A stretch of DNA of 64,000 bases from a virus, in the IMG/VR virus record IMGVR_UViG_3300002483_000009, positions 5,111 through 69,110 of that record, one strand, 5' to 3'. The notes below the pieces were generated by a model. That model searched no databases, had not been told where the DNA came from, and worked only from the letters and a program-made list of their open reading frames with translations. Shown piece after piece: positions 25,148 to 33,422 of this stretch. How positions within the stretch are numbered: position 1 is the stretch's first letter; each line of letters opens with the position of its first letter. Made by a program: the position numbers and the translations under genes.

Positions 25148-25699
25148 ATGAAAGTACCATACACAAATTTTAAAACTAGAACAGGCGACGACACAGCAGT
25201 AGGTGGTTGCGGATTTATAGGTGGTGAATGGAAAGACGTAGACACAGTTGAAATTTTTGATAACAAGAAAATTGTCGTTTTTGCACTTCCAGGAGCATTT
25301 ACGCCCACTTGTAGTTCACAGCAGTTGCCAGGTTATGAAGAACTGTATGATGAAATCAAAGCACAGGGTGTCGACGAAATTTACTGTCTTTCAGTAAACG
25401 ATGCTTTTGTAATGAATGCTTGGTTTAAAAATCAAGATATCAAGAAGGTCAAGCCAATAGGAGATGGTGAAGGTGTTTTTACACAAGGTGCAGGATTTCT
25501 TGTAAGCAAACCGGCACAGGGTTTCGGAATGAGATCATGGAGATATTCTATGTATGTCGAAAACGGAACTATTGTAAAACAGTTTGTTGAAGAAGGACAA
25601 AACAATTCAAGTGAAGACAATGATCCATTTGAAGTATCAGATGCAAAAACCATGTTGGAATTCTTGAAAGACCTTAAAGCAAAAAGGGGAAATGTATAA
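25148..25699 (+). CDS. peroxiredoxin, Prx5/AhpC-TSA type
   Basis: 183 aa. It carries the Prx active site ALPGAFTPTCSSQQLPGYEE with the peroxidatic Cys in TPTC, the conserved downstream Arg (GMRSWRYSM) and a C-terminal helix. Matches the single-domain Prx5 class. Family reaction: reduction of hydrogen and organic peroxides with a thiol donor. No dedicated reductase is adjacent. Together with SodC, the FMN-reductase-like protein and alternative oxidase it forms an oxidative-stress set. Good Shine-Dalgarno (AAGGAGAG). Confidence 0.92.
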   Translation: MKVPYTNFKTRTGDDTAVGGCGFIGGEWKDVDTVEIFDNKKIVVFALPGAFTPTCSSQQLPGYEELYDEIKAQGVDEIYCLSVNDAFVMNAWFKNQDIKKVKPIGDGEGVFTQGAGFLVSKPAQGFGMRSWRYSMYVENGTIVKQFVEEGQNNSSEDNDPFEVSDAKTMLEFLKDLKAKRGNV

Positions 25700-26012
25700 A
25701 CCATTACCAGACGGATTGACTGTGAGGGAATCTGATGTGCAGGGTCTCGGACTATTTGCAACAAAGGATTTCGACGCTGACGTTGTGTTAGGAATAGTGC
25801 ATATTCGGAATAAAAATTTTCCACATGGAGCAATTAGAACTGCCTTAGGAGCATTTTACAATCATTCAGATAATCCGAATTGTAGGAATGTAAAAGGTTT
25901 TTGGCATCAATTACCAGTACATTACCTAATGACTACCAAAACAATCAAGGCCGGAGATGAACTTACAGCAGAATATAGTTTGTATAAAGATTTCAGTGAC
26001 AAATGGGATTAA
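25692..26012 (+). CDS. SET-domain protein, 106 aa
   Basis: Minimal SET domain: VQGLGLFATKDF (the GxGxxA turn), FYNHSDNPNC (the NHSxxPN motif) and GDELTAEYSLY (the GEELTxxY motif). SET proteins are SAM-dependent protein lysine methyltransferases. Here it is only the catalytic core, without pre- or post-SET Cys clusters. It overlaps the peroxiredoxin gene by 8 bp. The target is unknown; a host or virion protein is possible. Confidence 0.85.
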   Translation: MYKPLPDGLTVRESDVQGLGLFATKDFDADVVLGIVHIRNKNFPHGAIRTALGAFYNHSDNPNCRNVKGFWHQLPVHYLMTTKTIKAGDELTAEYSLYKDFSDKWD

Positions 26013-26024
26013 AGGAGTTATAAT
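25996..26024 (+). promoter_or_regulatory. sigma70-type promoter, -10 six bases from ATG
   Basis: GTGACA (25996-26001), 17-bp spacer, TATAAT (26019-26024), six bases, ATG at 26031. An AGGAG lies inside the spacer at 26013-26017 and would serve read-through transcripts from upstream. Confidence 0.65.
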
Positions 26025-26030
26025 AAACGT

Positions 26031-27197
26031 ATGAAGATATTTTACATGGGATTAGAATCTTATCAAGCAAGATACACTTTTCAATTGACTGACTGGACAA
26101 AAAGAGCATATGACAAACGTGGCGTGAAGTATGAAATTGTTCCAGGCGAAACAATAGATGATTCAGAAGCAATAGTAACAGGACAGGTGCTAGATGCACA
26201 TGGCAGAAGTTATTTCAGCATGAGCCAGATGATGAACTTGGTCAAGATGCTGAAGGCAGGAGAGATCACAAGTAAGGACGCAATTTTCTTTGAGGATATG
26301 TTCCAACCAGGAATGGAATCACTTCCTTATATTTTACAACAGACACCTGAGAAGTACAGACCAACAATATACTTGCGTTGTCTGGCACAGGCAATTGATC
26401 CTGATGATTTCGTACACGTATGGGGTATGAGCAAATGGATGAGTTTATACGAGCAGATGTGCAACGAGATTCCAAATGTTGTAATATTGGCCAGCAATGA
26501 AGAAATGGTGGCAAACATGAGAATAGCAAACTGGAAGGCACCCATATACAACATATCAGGATTGAGTTTTGGAAAAGAAGAGGTTCAAGGTAGAGTAGAA
26601 CAGAAGCCATTCATAGAAAGAAAACAGAGAGTGGTTTTTGGTGCAAGATGGGATCAAGAGAAGCAACCACAATTCTTTATGGATCTAATTCAAGCATATA
26701 AAAAGAAACATCCAGAGACAGAATTTGCAATATGTCAGGGTGGTCCTTTGAGATCAAACAATGACTATTACGTGAAAGAAGCCAAATATCTAGAAAAAGA
26801 AGGATTACTTACAATTCATGAAAATTTGAAAAAAAATGATTACTACAATATACTTGCTGATTCGAGAGTACTATTCAATTGTGCTTTACAGGACTGGACA
26901 TCTAACACTGTGTCTGAAGCAGATGCTTTAGGCTGTAATGTTCTTTTTCCGGCATACAGATCTTTCCCAGAAGTATTTGCAAATGACCACACAAGATTGT
27001 ATGTGCCATGGTCACAGGAAGATGCAATGAACAAGTTAGAATTACTATTAAGCAAACCATCCCCTAGTATGGGTCAAATATCAGATTGGACAAACGGCAC
27101 AATCGACAGAATGTTAGACATCATGACAGGCAAGGGTGAACAATGGAGAAGAGATGGACAACACTATAGAACACCAGTATCAGAGCCCAAGTATTAA
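26031..27197 (+). CDS. GT-B type glycosyltransferase
   Basis: 388 aa. The C-terminal half shows the GT-B donor-binding domain: VVFGARWDQEKQPQFFMDLI, a helix-loop FAICQGG, then NDYYNILADSRVLFNCALQD and SNTVSEADALGCNVLFP, which is the acidic EA element. Family role: transfer of a sugar from a nucleotide donor. GalE directly downstream (44-bp overlap) could supply the donor. The acceptor could be modified phage DNA, a virion protein or host surface glycan; sequence does not decide. Confidence 0.75.
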   Translation: MKIFYMGLESYQARYTFQLTDWTKRAYDKRGVKYEIVPGETIDDSEAIVTGQVLDAHGRSYFSMSQMMNLVKMLKAGEITSKDAIFFEDMFQPGMESLPYILQQTPEKYRPTIYLRCLAQAIDPDDFVHVWGMSKWMSLYEQMCNEIPNVVILASNEEMVANMRIANWKAPIYNISGLSFGKEEVQGRVEQKPFIERKQRVVFGARWDQEKQPQFFMDLIQAYKKKHPETEFAICQGGPLRSNNDYYVKEAKYLEKEGLLTIHENLKKNDYYNILADSRVLFNCALQDWTSNTVSEADALGCNVLFPAYRSFPEVFANDHTRLYVPWSQEDAMNKLELLLSKPSPSMGQISDWTNGTIDRMLDIMTGKGEQWRRDGQHYRTPVSEPKY

Positions 27198-28191
27198 AGG
27201 TCTGAGCAAGGCAGTGCTAGTCACGGGCGGAGCCGGATATGTGGGTTCACATACCTGTAAGTTTTTGGTCAAGAACGGATTCACACCAATAACCATAGAC
27301 AGAGATCTAAGATTAAAACACAAACCTGTTTCATTTGGTCCATCATATGATATAAATCTACCACAGGAAATCGACAGGCTTGACGAGATAATAAAAAGAT
27401 ACAATGTAACAAGTTGTATACATTTTGCCGGCAGTGCCTCTGTGTCCGAATCAGTGGTAAATCCATCGGAATATTATAAGAACAATGTTATTGCAACTGT
27501 TGTACTTCTAGACAAGTTGATAGAGTGTGGTGTGAAAACATTTGTTTATAGTTCTAGTGCGGCCACTTATGGTGATCCAGGATTGAAAATGTGTAAAGAA
27601 TCTGACTGGGCAAAACCAATTAGTTCTTATGGAGCCAGTAAACTGATGATGGAAATGATATGCAAAGATTATTTGAGAGCATATGGACTATCAAGTGTTG
27701 GCTTAAGATATTTCAATGCGGCTGGTGCCGATCCAGATGCAGAAGTAGGAGAATTAAGAGATCGTGAAACACATATAATACCACTTGCAGTGGCGGCCGC
27801 CAAACAAGGTAAAACGTTCAAGATGTTTGGTGACAAGTATGACACTCCAGATGGTTCATGTGTAAGAGATTATGTCCATGTAATGGATCTTGCAGATGCA
27901 CACGTTAAGGCGTTGAACTATGCCAATGACAATTCAGTGTCAGAAGTATTCAATTTAGGATCAGGAGCACCTGCGTCTAACAAAGAATTGCTTGATGCTG
28001 TGCAGAAACATGCAGGCGCTATGAACATCGAGATACATGACAACAGACCGGGAGATCCAGCATACCTGGTCGCTGACATATCAAAGGTAAAAAGCATTTT
28101 AGGTTGGGAACCAGCACAGAGTTCTATTGACAACGTGGTGGCAACTGCTGTAAAATGGTATAACAAGACTCACAAGAAGGAGATACAATGA
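27154..28191 (+). CDS. galE: UDP-glucose 4-epimerase-like SDR
   Basis: 345 aa from the ATG at 27154, preceded by GGAGAAG; an upstream TTG in the same frame is less likely. Rossmann NAD motif TGGAGYVGSH, catalytic YGASK (YxxxK) with SSSAATYG before it, and the GalE-typical RYFNAAGADPDAEVGE and VRDYVHVMDLADAHV. Family reaction: UDP-Glc/UDP-Gal (or the GlcNAc forms) interconversion. Overlaps the glycosyltransferase gene and has an ATGA overlap with the next gene. Confidence 0.92.
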   Translation: MDNTIEHQYQSPSIKGLSKAVLVTGGAGYVGSHTCKFLVKNGFTPITIDRDLRLKHKPVSFGPSYDINLPQEIDRLDEIIKRYNVTSCIHFAGSASVSESVVNPSEYYKNNVIATVVLLDKLIECGVKTFVYSSSAATYGDPGLKMCKESDWAKPISSYGASKLMMEMICKDYLRAYGLSSVGLRYFNAAGADPDAEVGELRDRETHIIPLAVAAAKQGKTFKMFGDKYDTPDGSCVRDYVHVMDLADAHVKALNYANDNSVSEVFNLGSGAPASNKELLDAVQKHAGAMNIEIHDNRPGDPAYLVADISKVKSILGWEPAQSSIDNVVATAVKWYNKTHKKEIQ

Positions 28192-28418
28192 CAGACTCAG
28201 AAGAAAAGCAAAGAGCACTAGACGCCTCTATGGAAAATGAGAGTGTGGGACACAAAGACAACTATGGTCCTATGGTGCAAATATCAATCAAAGAATATGA
28301 CAAGTTGAAAGAAAGATCTAAATATATCACAGACAGAGACATGATTGCCGTGATAGACAAAATTGAAGAATTGGTTAGAGCATTGAGAAAACATATCGTT
28401 AGATTGGACGTAGAATAA
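28188..28418 (+). CDS. hypothetical protein, 76 aa
   Basis: ATGA overlap with galE and TAATG overlap with folE. Charged N-terminus, then YDKLKERSKYITDRDMIAVI and KIEELVRALRKHIVRL, a helical dimerisation-type pattern. Family not recognised. Confidence 0.6.
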   Translation: MTDSEEKQRALDASMENESVGHKDNYGPMVQISIKEYDKLKERSKYITDRDMIAVIDKIEELVRALRKHIVRLDVE

Positions 28419-29128
28419 TGGACGACTCCTTAAAAGACAGTTGGGTTCCGGAAGGACCTATCAGTAAGAAGATAAAAGACAGATTGCAGAAGGCAGGCAA
28501 GAGATTCCACTCCAATGACAACATCTCAGAATTCATAGAGGACGGTGAGATGGACCTATTGCAGGCAGAGGTACAAGAAAAACTTCAAGGCGTGTTAGAC
28601 AGCCTTGTGATTGACACAGAAAACGATCACAACACACAGGAAACTGCCAAACGTGTGGCCAAGATGTACATAAGAGAAACATTTGGTGGTAGGTTCAAAC
28701 CAGCACCAAGGGTTACAAGTTTTCCCAACATGGGTTACAAGAGTATGTACACCAGTGGTCCAATATCAATTAGATCAACGTGTGCCCACCACTTCCAGAA
28801 CATTGTGGGTAATGCCTGGGTAGGTATAATTCCCAATGGTGAAGTTATTGGATTGAGTAAATTCAACAGGATCGTACATCACATCGTGGAGAGACCGCAG
28901 ATACAAGAAGAGATGACAACACAGATTGCAGATGAATTGAAAAAGTATGCAAAGACTGACAACCTTGCAGTAGTGGTCAAAGCAGAACATCACTGCATGA
29001 CGCACAGAGGTGTAAGAGAACACGAATCAGACATGACAACTGCAATTATGTTGGGTGCATTCAAGGAAGATCCTGCTACAAGAGATGAATTCTACAAAAT
29101 CTGTATGAGTATGAAGGGACATGACTAG
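28418..29128 (+). CDS. folE: GTP cyclohydrolase I
   Basis: 236 aa. Zinc and active-site motifs STCAHHFQNI (usual CEHH, here CAHH), KAEHHCMTHRGVREH, and LSKFNRIVHHIVERPQIQE. Cys and His zinc ligands are kept; the Glu to Ala change inside CEHH is unusual. An N-terminal extension of about 55 residues precedes the core. Reaction: GTP to 7,8-dihydroneopterin triphosphate, the first step to queuosine-type 7-deazaguanines and folates. With QueE, the QueD-like protein and DpdA in the same region, deazaguanine supply is the likely role. Confidence 0.93.
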   Translation: MDDSLKDSWVPEGPISKKIKDRLQKAGKRFHSNDNISEFIEDGEMDLLQAEVQEKLQGVLDSLVIDTENDHNTQETAKRVAKMYIRETFGGRFKPAPRVTSFPNMGYKSMYTSGPISIRSTCAHHFQNIVGNAWVGIIPNGEVIGLSKFNRIVHHIVERPQIQEEMTTQIADELKKYAKTDNLAVVVKAEHHCMTHRGVREHESDMTTAIMLGAFKEDPATRDEFYKICMSMKGHD

Positions 29129-29348
29129 CAAATCTAAAAAAGACCAACAATTGGAGATGGGATTCAGCGAAGGAATAACATACGGTGGAGACCTAGACAC
29201 CAGTTTCACTTACAGTTTTGGAGATTTAGATTTAGGAAACCCAGAAGAGGATATGCGAGAAAAATATCCTGCACTGAAACAGGCATGGGAACACTATCAA
29301 AGTATTTTAGAAGTATGCAAAACAAAGGAACAAGAAGATGAGGATTAA
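29121..29348 (+). CDS. hypothetical protein, 75 aa
   Basis: Overlaps folE and the next gene by 8-11 bp. Acidic with SFGDLDLGNPEEDMREKYPA then LKQAWEHYQSILEVCK. A small conserved-looking phage protein of unknown role. Confidence 0.6.
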   Translation: MTSKSKKDQQLEMGFSEGITYGGDLDTSFTYSFGDLDLGNPEEDMREKYPALKQAWEHYQSILEVCKTKEQEDED

Positions 29349-30387
29349 TTACGACGCAAAATTGAATTTTGAGGACGTGCTACTACAACCAAAACGTTCT
29401 ACATTGTCATCACGTAAAGATGTAGACATGACTCGTAACTTTACATTTAGGAACTCTGGCAAACAGATGAACTTCTTGCCTATCTTTGCGAGCAACATGG
29501 ATGGTGTTGGAACCTTCTCAATGGCAAAAGTATTGCAAGAGTACAAAATGATGACTGTGATCACAAAAACTACCGGCATAGAAGAATGGCGGAAAGCAGT
29601 TGGCAGTGGTGTAAGGTTACAAAGTGTATCGGTTTGCACAGGCACAAATATTATGTGGGATAAGGAAGCACAGGATTGGAAGACAATGCAAGATGTATTG
29701 AAAAGTTTTCCTGACATAAAAATGATCACTGTTGATGTTGCAAACGCCTATCACCAGAACATGGTGGATTTTATTAAAAAGGTACGTGATGAATATCCTA
29801 CAAAAATTATTGTTGCAGGAAATGTTGTAACCCCTGAAATGACAGAAGAACTTATTATCAACGGTGCTGATGTTGTCAAAATTGGTATTGGTCCTGGATC
29901 AGTATGTACAACAAGAACAATGACAGGTGTTGGCGTACCACAATTCAGTGCGATATTAGATTGTGCTGACGCGGCCAACGGTGTAGATGGACACATAATG
30001 GCGGATGGAGGTTGTGTGTACCCGGGAGATATAGCCAAAGCATTTGGTGGCGGTGCCCACATGGTAATGATAGGTGGCATGTTGGCAGGCCATGACGAGT
30101 CAGAGCAGGAAATAGTCGACGGCAAAGTAGAATTTTACGGAATGAGCTCGGATCGTGCAAGAGAAAAACATGGCAAACGTAAAGATGGATACAGAGGCAA
30201 TGAAGGCAGATTAATAAGTCTGCCGTACAGAGGTCCTGTGCAACACACAGTAGAAGATATACTGGGCGGAGTAAGAAGTGCCTGCACATACATAGGTGCA
30301 AGAAGATTGAAAGATATGCCCAAGTGTGCAAGTTTCGTGACTACAAATAATGTTATAAACAGGATATATGAAAAATACGACAAATAA
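29338..30387 (+). CDS. guaC: GMP reductase
   Basis: 349 aa, the length of E. coli GuaC (347). IMPDH/GMPR TIM barrel with VVKIGIGPGSVCTTR (catalytic Cys loop), DGGCVYPGDIAKAFGGGA, MIGGMLAGHDES and an EFYGMSSDRAREKH flap, all GMPR-specific rather than IMPDH; there is no CBS domain. Reaction: GMP plus NADPH to IMP plus ammonia. It sits with folE and a xanthine/guanine phosphoribosyltransferase, so guanine nucleotide flow appears to be a target of this block. Confidence 0.92.
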   Translation: MRINYDAKLNFEDVLLQPKRSTLSSRKDVDMTRNFTFRNSGKQMNFLPIFASNMDGVGTFSMAKVLQEYKMMTVITKTTGIEEWRKAVGSGVRLQSVSVCTGTNIMWDKEAQDWKTMQDVLKSFPDIKMITVDVANAYHQNMVDFIKKVRDEYPTKIIVAGNVVTPEMTEELIINGADVVKIGIGPGSVCTTRTMTGVGVPQFSAILDCADAANGVDGHIMADGGCVYPGDIAKAFGGGAHMVMIGGMLAGHDESEQEIVDGKVEFYGMSSDRAREKHGKRKDGYRGNEGRLISLPYRGPVQHTVEDILGGVRSACTYIGARRLKDMPKCASFVTTNNVINRIYEKYDK

Positions 30388-30700
30388 ACCAATCGAACCT
30401 ATAACAGAAAAACTTGACGACAAGATCAAGGCCCTTAATTCATCAAGAGTTTACAAAAAAGTTACACCTCGAGGTGACCTATCATGGTATATCAAATGGG
30501 CAAGTAGTATCACATTGATTGTGGCAATGCTTTTCACTTCTGCAAATATGTTTCCTGTGAATTTATGGATTGCAAATTTAGGATTTATAGGTTGGTTAAT
30601 AGTTGGTATGCTGTGGCACGACAGATCATTAATAGTTTTAAACGCAGTATCATTAGCAATTTATTCTTTAGGTATTTTAAATTATTATTATGGAAGTTAA
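30368..30700 (+). CDS. three-helix membrane protein, DUF6552-like
   Basis: 110 aa. A cytoplasmic N-terminus of about 45 residues, then SSITLIVAMLFTSANMFPVN, LGFIGWLIVGMLW and LIVLNAVSLAIYSLGIL as membrane helices. The GDLSWYIKWASS entry recalls DUF6552 proteins of alphaproteobacteria (from memory). It overlaps guaC and the phosphoribosyltransferase gene. Function unknown. Confidence 0.68.
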   Translation: MKNTTNKPIEPITEKLDDKIKALNSSRVYKKVTPRGDLSWYIKWASSITLIVAMLFTSANMFPVNLWIANLGFIGWLIVGMLWHDRSLIVLNAVSLAIYSLGILNYYYGS

Positions 30701-31148
30701 GAAGAATTATTTTACAACAGGACAGATGCGTAATGCATTAATTCAAATAGAAGATAAAATGGTGCACTCCAACTGGATGCCAAGCATTATACTAGGAATT
30801 AATAGGGGAGGTTGCATACCGGGAGTATATCTTTCACACAGACTAAACACTGCCCACGAAGTGCTAGATATAAGATTAAGAGACCATAAAGCAAAACCAA
30901 ACCTAAGTGTGCTAGAAAAAGCATTTGCATTTCAAAAGAAAATACTAATCATAGATGACATAAACGATTCTGGTGCAACATTCAAGTATATAGAAGAAAA
31001 TTTTGGCAAACATGAAGAACGAATAAAATTTGCCGCACTTATACATAACAAACCTTCAGAAGTAAAAGTAGATTACCATGGATACGAGATCAACAAAGAC
31101 GAAGTGCCCAGTTGGATAGTATTTCCATGGGAAGAGTGGGACAAATAA
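30690..31148 (+). CDS. gpt: type I phosphoribosyltransferase, xanthine/guanine type
   Basis: 152 aa, the size of E. coli Gpt. PRPP-binding motif ILIIDDINDSGATF, an N-terminal GINRGGCIPG loop, and SWIVFPWEEWDK at the end, like the WVVFPWE of XGPRT. Reaction: guanine or xanthine plus PRPP to GMP or XMP. With GuaC next door it would let the phage recycle guanine, perhaps including the free guanine released by DpdA when it exchanges bases (inference). Confidence 0.82.
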   Translation: MEVKKNYFTTGQMRNALIQIEDKMVHSNWMPSIILGINRGGCIPGVYLSHRLNTAHEVLDIRLRDHKAKPNLSVLEKAFAFQKKILIIDDINDSGATFKYIEENFGKHEERIKFAALIHNKPSEVKVDYHGYEINKDEVPSWIVFPWEEWDK

Positions 31149-31161
31149 ACTAAAGGTTGTG

Positions 31162-31191
31162 TTGACACAATCGCGGTAATCATAGTACAAT
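31162..31191 (+). promoter_or_regulatory. sigma70-type promoter for yhhQ
   Basis: TTGACA (31162-31167), 18-bp spacer, TACAAT (31186-31191), then a leader of about 28 bases with a strong AGGAGG (31215-31220) before the ATG at 31226. The leader does not look like a preQ1 aptamer. Confidence 0.7.
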
Positions 31192-31225
31192 TAGCATACA
31201 TTAATTAAACCTTAAGGAGGACTTA

Positions 31226-31873
31226 ATGTTCAAAACATTAATGGCAGGTGTAGATAAAACACTTGTAAGAAATCTAGTAATTTTACACACGGCAGTTATT
31301 GCCTTATCGAATTATCTAGTCACAATCAGATTTGATTTATTCCCCGGAGCAGAACTTCCATTTTTTGGATCGTTCCCATTGGCGGCGGCGGCATTCACAT
31401 TTCCGATTGTTGTAGTAGCGACTGACTTGACGGTTAGGTTGGTTGGCAAAGAAGCAGGAAGGGCCGTTGTTGCAATGGCAATCATTCCGGCGATCGTTGC
31501 ATCAGTACTTGTACTGTTGGCATTAGGTGACCCACACGCATACAGAGTTGGATTTGCAAGTGGTACTGCTTATGCTATTGGTACCATGCTTGATGTGTAC
31601 GTGTTCCAAGCAATCAGAGAAAGATCGGACAATTGGTGGGCGGCTCCGGCACTTTCAACTATCGCGGCAAACATAATTGATACATACTCGTTCTTTTATG
31701 TTGCGTTCGCAGGTTCGCTTGACGCAGAAGGTAACCTATCGTGGATTGGTGCAAACTGGCACGTGGTTGCACAAAACAACACATTGACTAAAATTGTAGT
31801 TGGTCTAATAGTATTCTTACCAGCATATGGTATCCTATTAAACAGGTTACAAGTTATAGGCAAAAAGAAATAG
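31226..31873 (+). CDS. yhhQ: queuosine precursor transporter, YhhQ/VUT family
   Basis: 215 aa, about six membrane helices. Family landmarks: NLVILHTAVIALSNYLV, FTFPIVVVATDLTVRLVGKE, YAIGTMLDVYVFQAIRE and a later STIAANIIDTYSFFYVAFAG segment. YhhQ imports preQ0/preQ1 across the inner membrane in bacteria. In a phage it would let the host take up deazaguanine precursors for DpdA. It has its own promoter and a strong Shine-Dalgarno, so high early expression is likely. Confidence 0.88.
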   Translation: MFKTLMAGVDKTLVRNLVILHTAVIALSNYLVTIRFDLFPGAELPFFGSFPLAAAAFTFPIVVVATDLTVRLVGKEAGRAVVAMAIIPAIVASVLVLLALGDPHAYRVGFASGTAYAIGTMLDVYVFQAIRERSDNWWAAPALSTIAANIIDTYSFFYVAFAGSLDAEGNLSWIGANWHVVAQNNTLTKIVVGLIVFLPAYGILLNRLQVIGKKK

Positions 31874-31874
31874 T

Positions 31875-31958
31875 GTGAAAGACAAAATATACACAGGCGC
31901 CGGTATTATTGCAGTAATATTAGCCGTGACGGCTGTTGTGGCATTCACACTATTGTGA
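31875..31958 (+). CDS. possible 27-aa membrane micropeptide
   Basis: GTG-started 28-codon frame one base after the yhhQ stop, encoding KDKIYTG then a hydrophobic helix (AGIIAVILAVTAVVAFTLL). It fills the space between yhhQ and the hairpin at 31964, which supports its reality. No family. Confidence 0.4.
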   Translation: MKDKIYTGAGIIAVILAVTAVVAFTLL

Positions 31959-31963
31959 GTTCT

Positions 31964-31985
31964 TGGGGGAGTTTTTTCTCCCCCA
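31964..31985 (+). terminator. GC-rich hairpin between yhhQ and the cupin gene
   Basis: TGGGGGAG, loop TTTTTT, CTCCCCCA: an eight-base-pair perfect stem. The T run is in the loop, with none after the stem, so it is not a textbook intrinsic terminator. It lies directly before a new promoter and probably separates transcripts. Confidence 0.6.
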
Positions 31986-32014
31986 TTGACAAAATATCTA
32001 AATACATATATAAT
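31986..32014 (+). promoter_or_regulatory. perfect sigma70 consensus promoter
   Basis: TTGACA (31986-31991), 17-bp spacer, TATAAT (32009-32014). Both boxes are exact consensus. The ATG at 32027 is twelve bases after the -10 with no Shine-Dalgarno, so the leader is about six bases. It drives the cupin, amidinotransferase pair and queE run. Confidence 0.88.
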
Positions 32015-32026
32015 TAAAAGTACATC

Positions 32027-32425
32027 ATGGGAAACAAAGCAGGTAAAATTTGGGGACAAACAGAACTCATTGAAGCAAATGGTTCTTGCGAATTCCACAG
32101 GATAGATTTTGTAAAAGGTGGCACGTGTTCAAAGCACAAACACGAATACAAATGGAACGGTTTCTACGTGATGTCAGGCGAGATGAAAATCCGTGTATGG
32201 CAGAAGGACTATGAATTGATAGACGAAACTATACTTAAAGCCGGTGACTACACAGCCGTAAAACCAGGACTATATCACTCATTCGAGGGATTGGAAGACG
32301 GTGTTGCGTTTGAATTGTACTGGGCGGAATTCAGACACAACGATATACAACGAGAAAGTGTTGGTCATTTGAAGACAGATAACATAGTTAGACTGGACAA
32401 GAAAAATGACAAAACAAGAAAATAA
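32027..32425 (+). CDS. cupin-fold protein, 132 aa
   Basis: Single cupin barrel: motif 1 CSKHKHEYKWNGFYVMSGEM (HxH, distal Gly) and motif 2 LKAGDYTAVKPGLYHSFEGL (His). The metal ligands H-x-H and the later His are kept. Possible roles include sugar-isomerase-like or binding functions; it cannot be assigned. First gene after the strongest promoter in the window; its end overlaps the first amidinotransferase gene. Confidence 0.75.
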   Translation: MGNKAGKIWGQTELIEANGSCEFHRIDFVKGGTCSKHKHEYKWNGFYVMSGEMKIRVWQKDYELIDETILKAGDYTAVKPGLYHSFEGLEDGVAFELYWAEFRHNDIQRESVGHLKTDNIVRLDKKNDKTRK

Positions 32426-33422
32426 AATTCCCATAAAAGGCTACGCAACTTTTCATCCATTGAAACATTGTTTGATCGGATCTGGATTCAAAGCAGAATG
32501 GTTCAGAAACCTTCCCATCTATAAAAATAATAAAATTATGGACCCCCTAAGGCGTATTGCAGAAGAAACCGAGGAAGATTTTGAGACACTTGAAAAAATA
32601 TTGAAAGAAGCCAATATCAAAACTTACCGTGCCAGGTTGAATATGGAAAAGTATGGATCTCTACAAAACATTTATAGACCTCCAATGGCACCAAGAGATC
32701 ACTTTGCAGTTCTTGGAGAAAAACTTTATGCAGTTGGTGGGATATCAGAAGGATATGCAGATGTGTTGAAACAGATAGACAGGAAAAATCTTATAATAGA
32801 AAAGGCAGGGTTAGAACCAATATCTACTGCACACATTTGTAGAGTTGGAAAGGATATATGGTGGGATATATCAAATAAGATGGACAAGGATTTGATAGAA
32901 AAGTACAAGACACTCTGGACTGAAGAAGGATTCAGGGTTCACCTTTCTCACAGAGGACATCATACAGATGCTGAATTTTGTGTTGTTAAGCCAGGATGTA
33001 TAGTATCTATGTACGATGTGCAGGATTATAAAAAAGAATTTCCGAATTGGGACGTTCAGTATGTCGCAGATAAGTCCTGGGACAAATTAAGTTCATTCAT
33101 GCAGATGAAAGATAAGGTCGGAGGACGTTGGTGGTTAAAAGGAGAAGAACATAACGATGAATTAATTCACTTCGTTAACACCTGGTTAAATGATTGGGTA
33201 GGTTTTGTGGAAGAAACTGTGTTTGATGTCAACATGCTGTCACTTGACGAAAATACAATCATATGTAACAATTATAATAAAGATGTATTTGATTATTTTA
33301 AAAAACATAAAGTTGATCCAATCATATTCAACCCAAGACATAGATTCTTTTGGGACGGTGGAATACATTGTATAACACAGGATTTATATAGAGAAGGAAC
33401 CATGGAGGACTATTTTGGATAA
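32406..33422 (+). CDS. amidinotransferase-like protein (GATM superfamily), copy 1
   Basis: 338 aa. Guanidino-modifying fold with APRDHFAVLG (the PRD motif), SHRGHHTDAEFCVVKPG (His and Asp of the HxD motif) and WDGGIHCITQDLYREG (the HC nucleophile motif). It aligns by eye with human GATM around residues 303-310 and 400-415. At the position of GATM catalytic Asp254 (FDAADFIRAGRD) this protein reads ISTAHICRVGKD, that is Ser. GATM-type enzymes move an amidino group from arginine to an amine. Tandem with a close paralogue, between yhhQ and queE. Confidence 0.82.
   Translation: MTKQENKIPIKGYATFHPLKHCLIGSGFKAEWFRNLPIYKNNKIMDPLRRIAEETEEDFETLEKILKEANIKTYRARLNMEKYGSLQNIYRPPMAPRDHFAVLGEKLYAVGGISEGYADVLKQIDRKNLIIEKAGLEPISTAHICRVGKDIWWDISNKMDKDLIEKYKTLWTEEGFRVHLSHRGHHTDAEFCVVKPGCIVSMYDVQDYKKEFPNWDVQYVADKSWDKLSSFMQMKDKVGGRWWLKGEEHNDELIHFVNTWLNDWVGFVEETVFDVNMLSLDENTIICNNYNKDVFDYFKKHKVDPIIFNPRHRFFWDGGIHCITQDLYREGTMEDYFG

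Noticed and set aside
31192-31225. preQ1 riboswitch in the yhhQ leader
   Set aside because: The leader is only about 28 bases and lacks the preQ1-I stem, C-rich loop and A-rich tail. It is explained by promoter plus AGGAGG.
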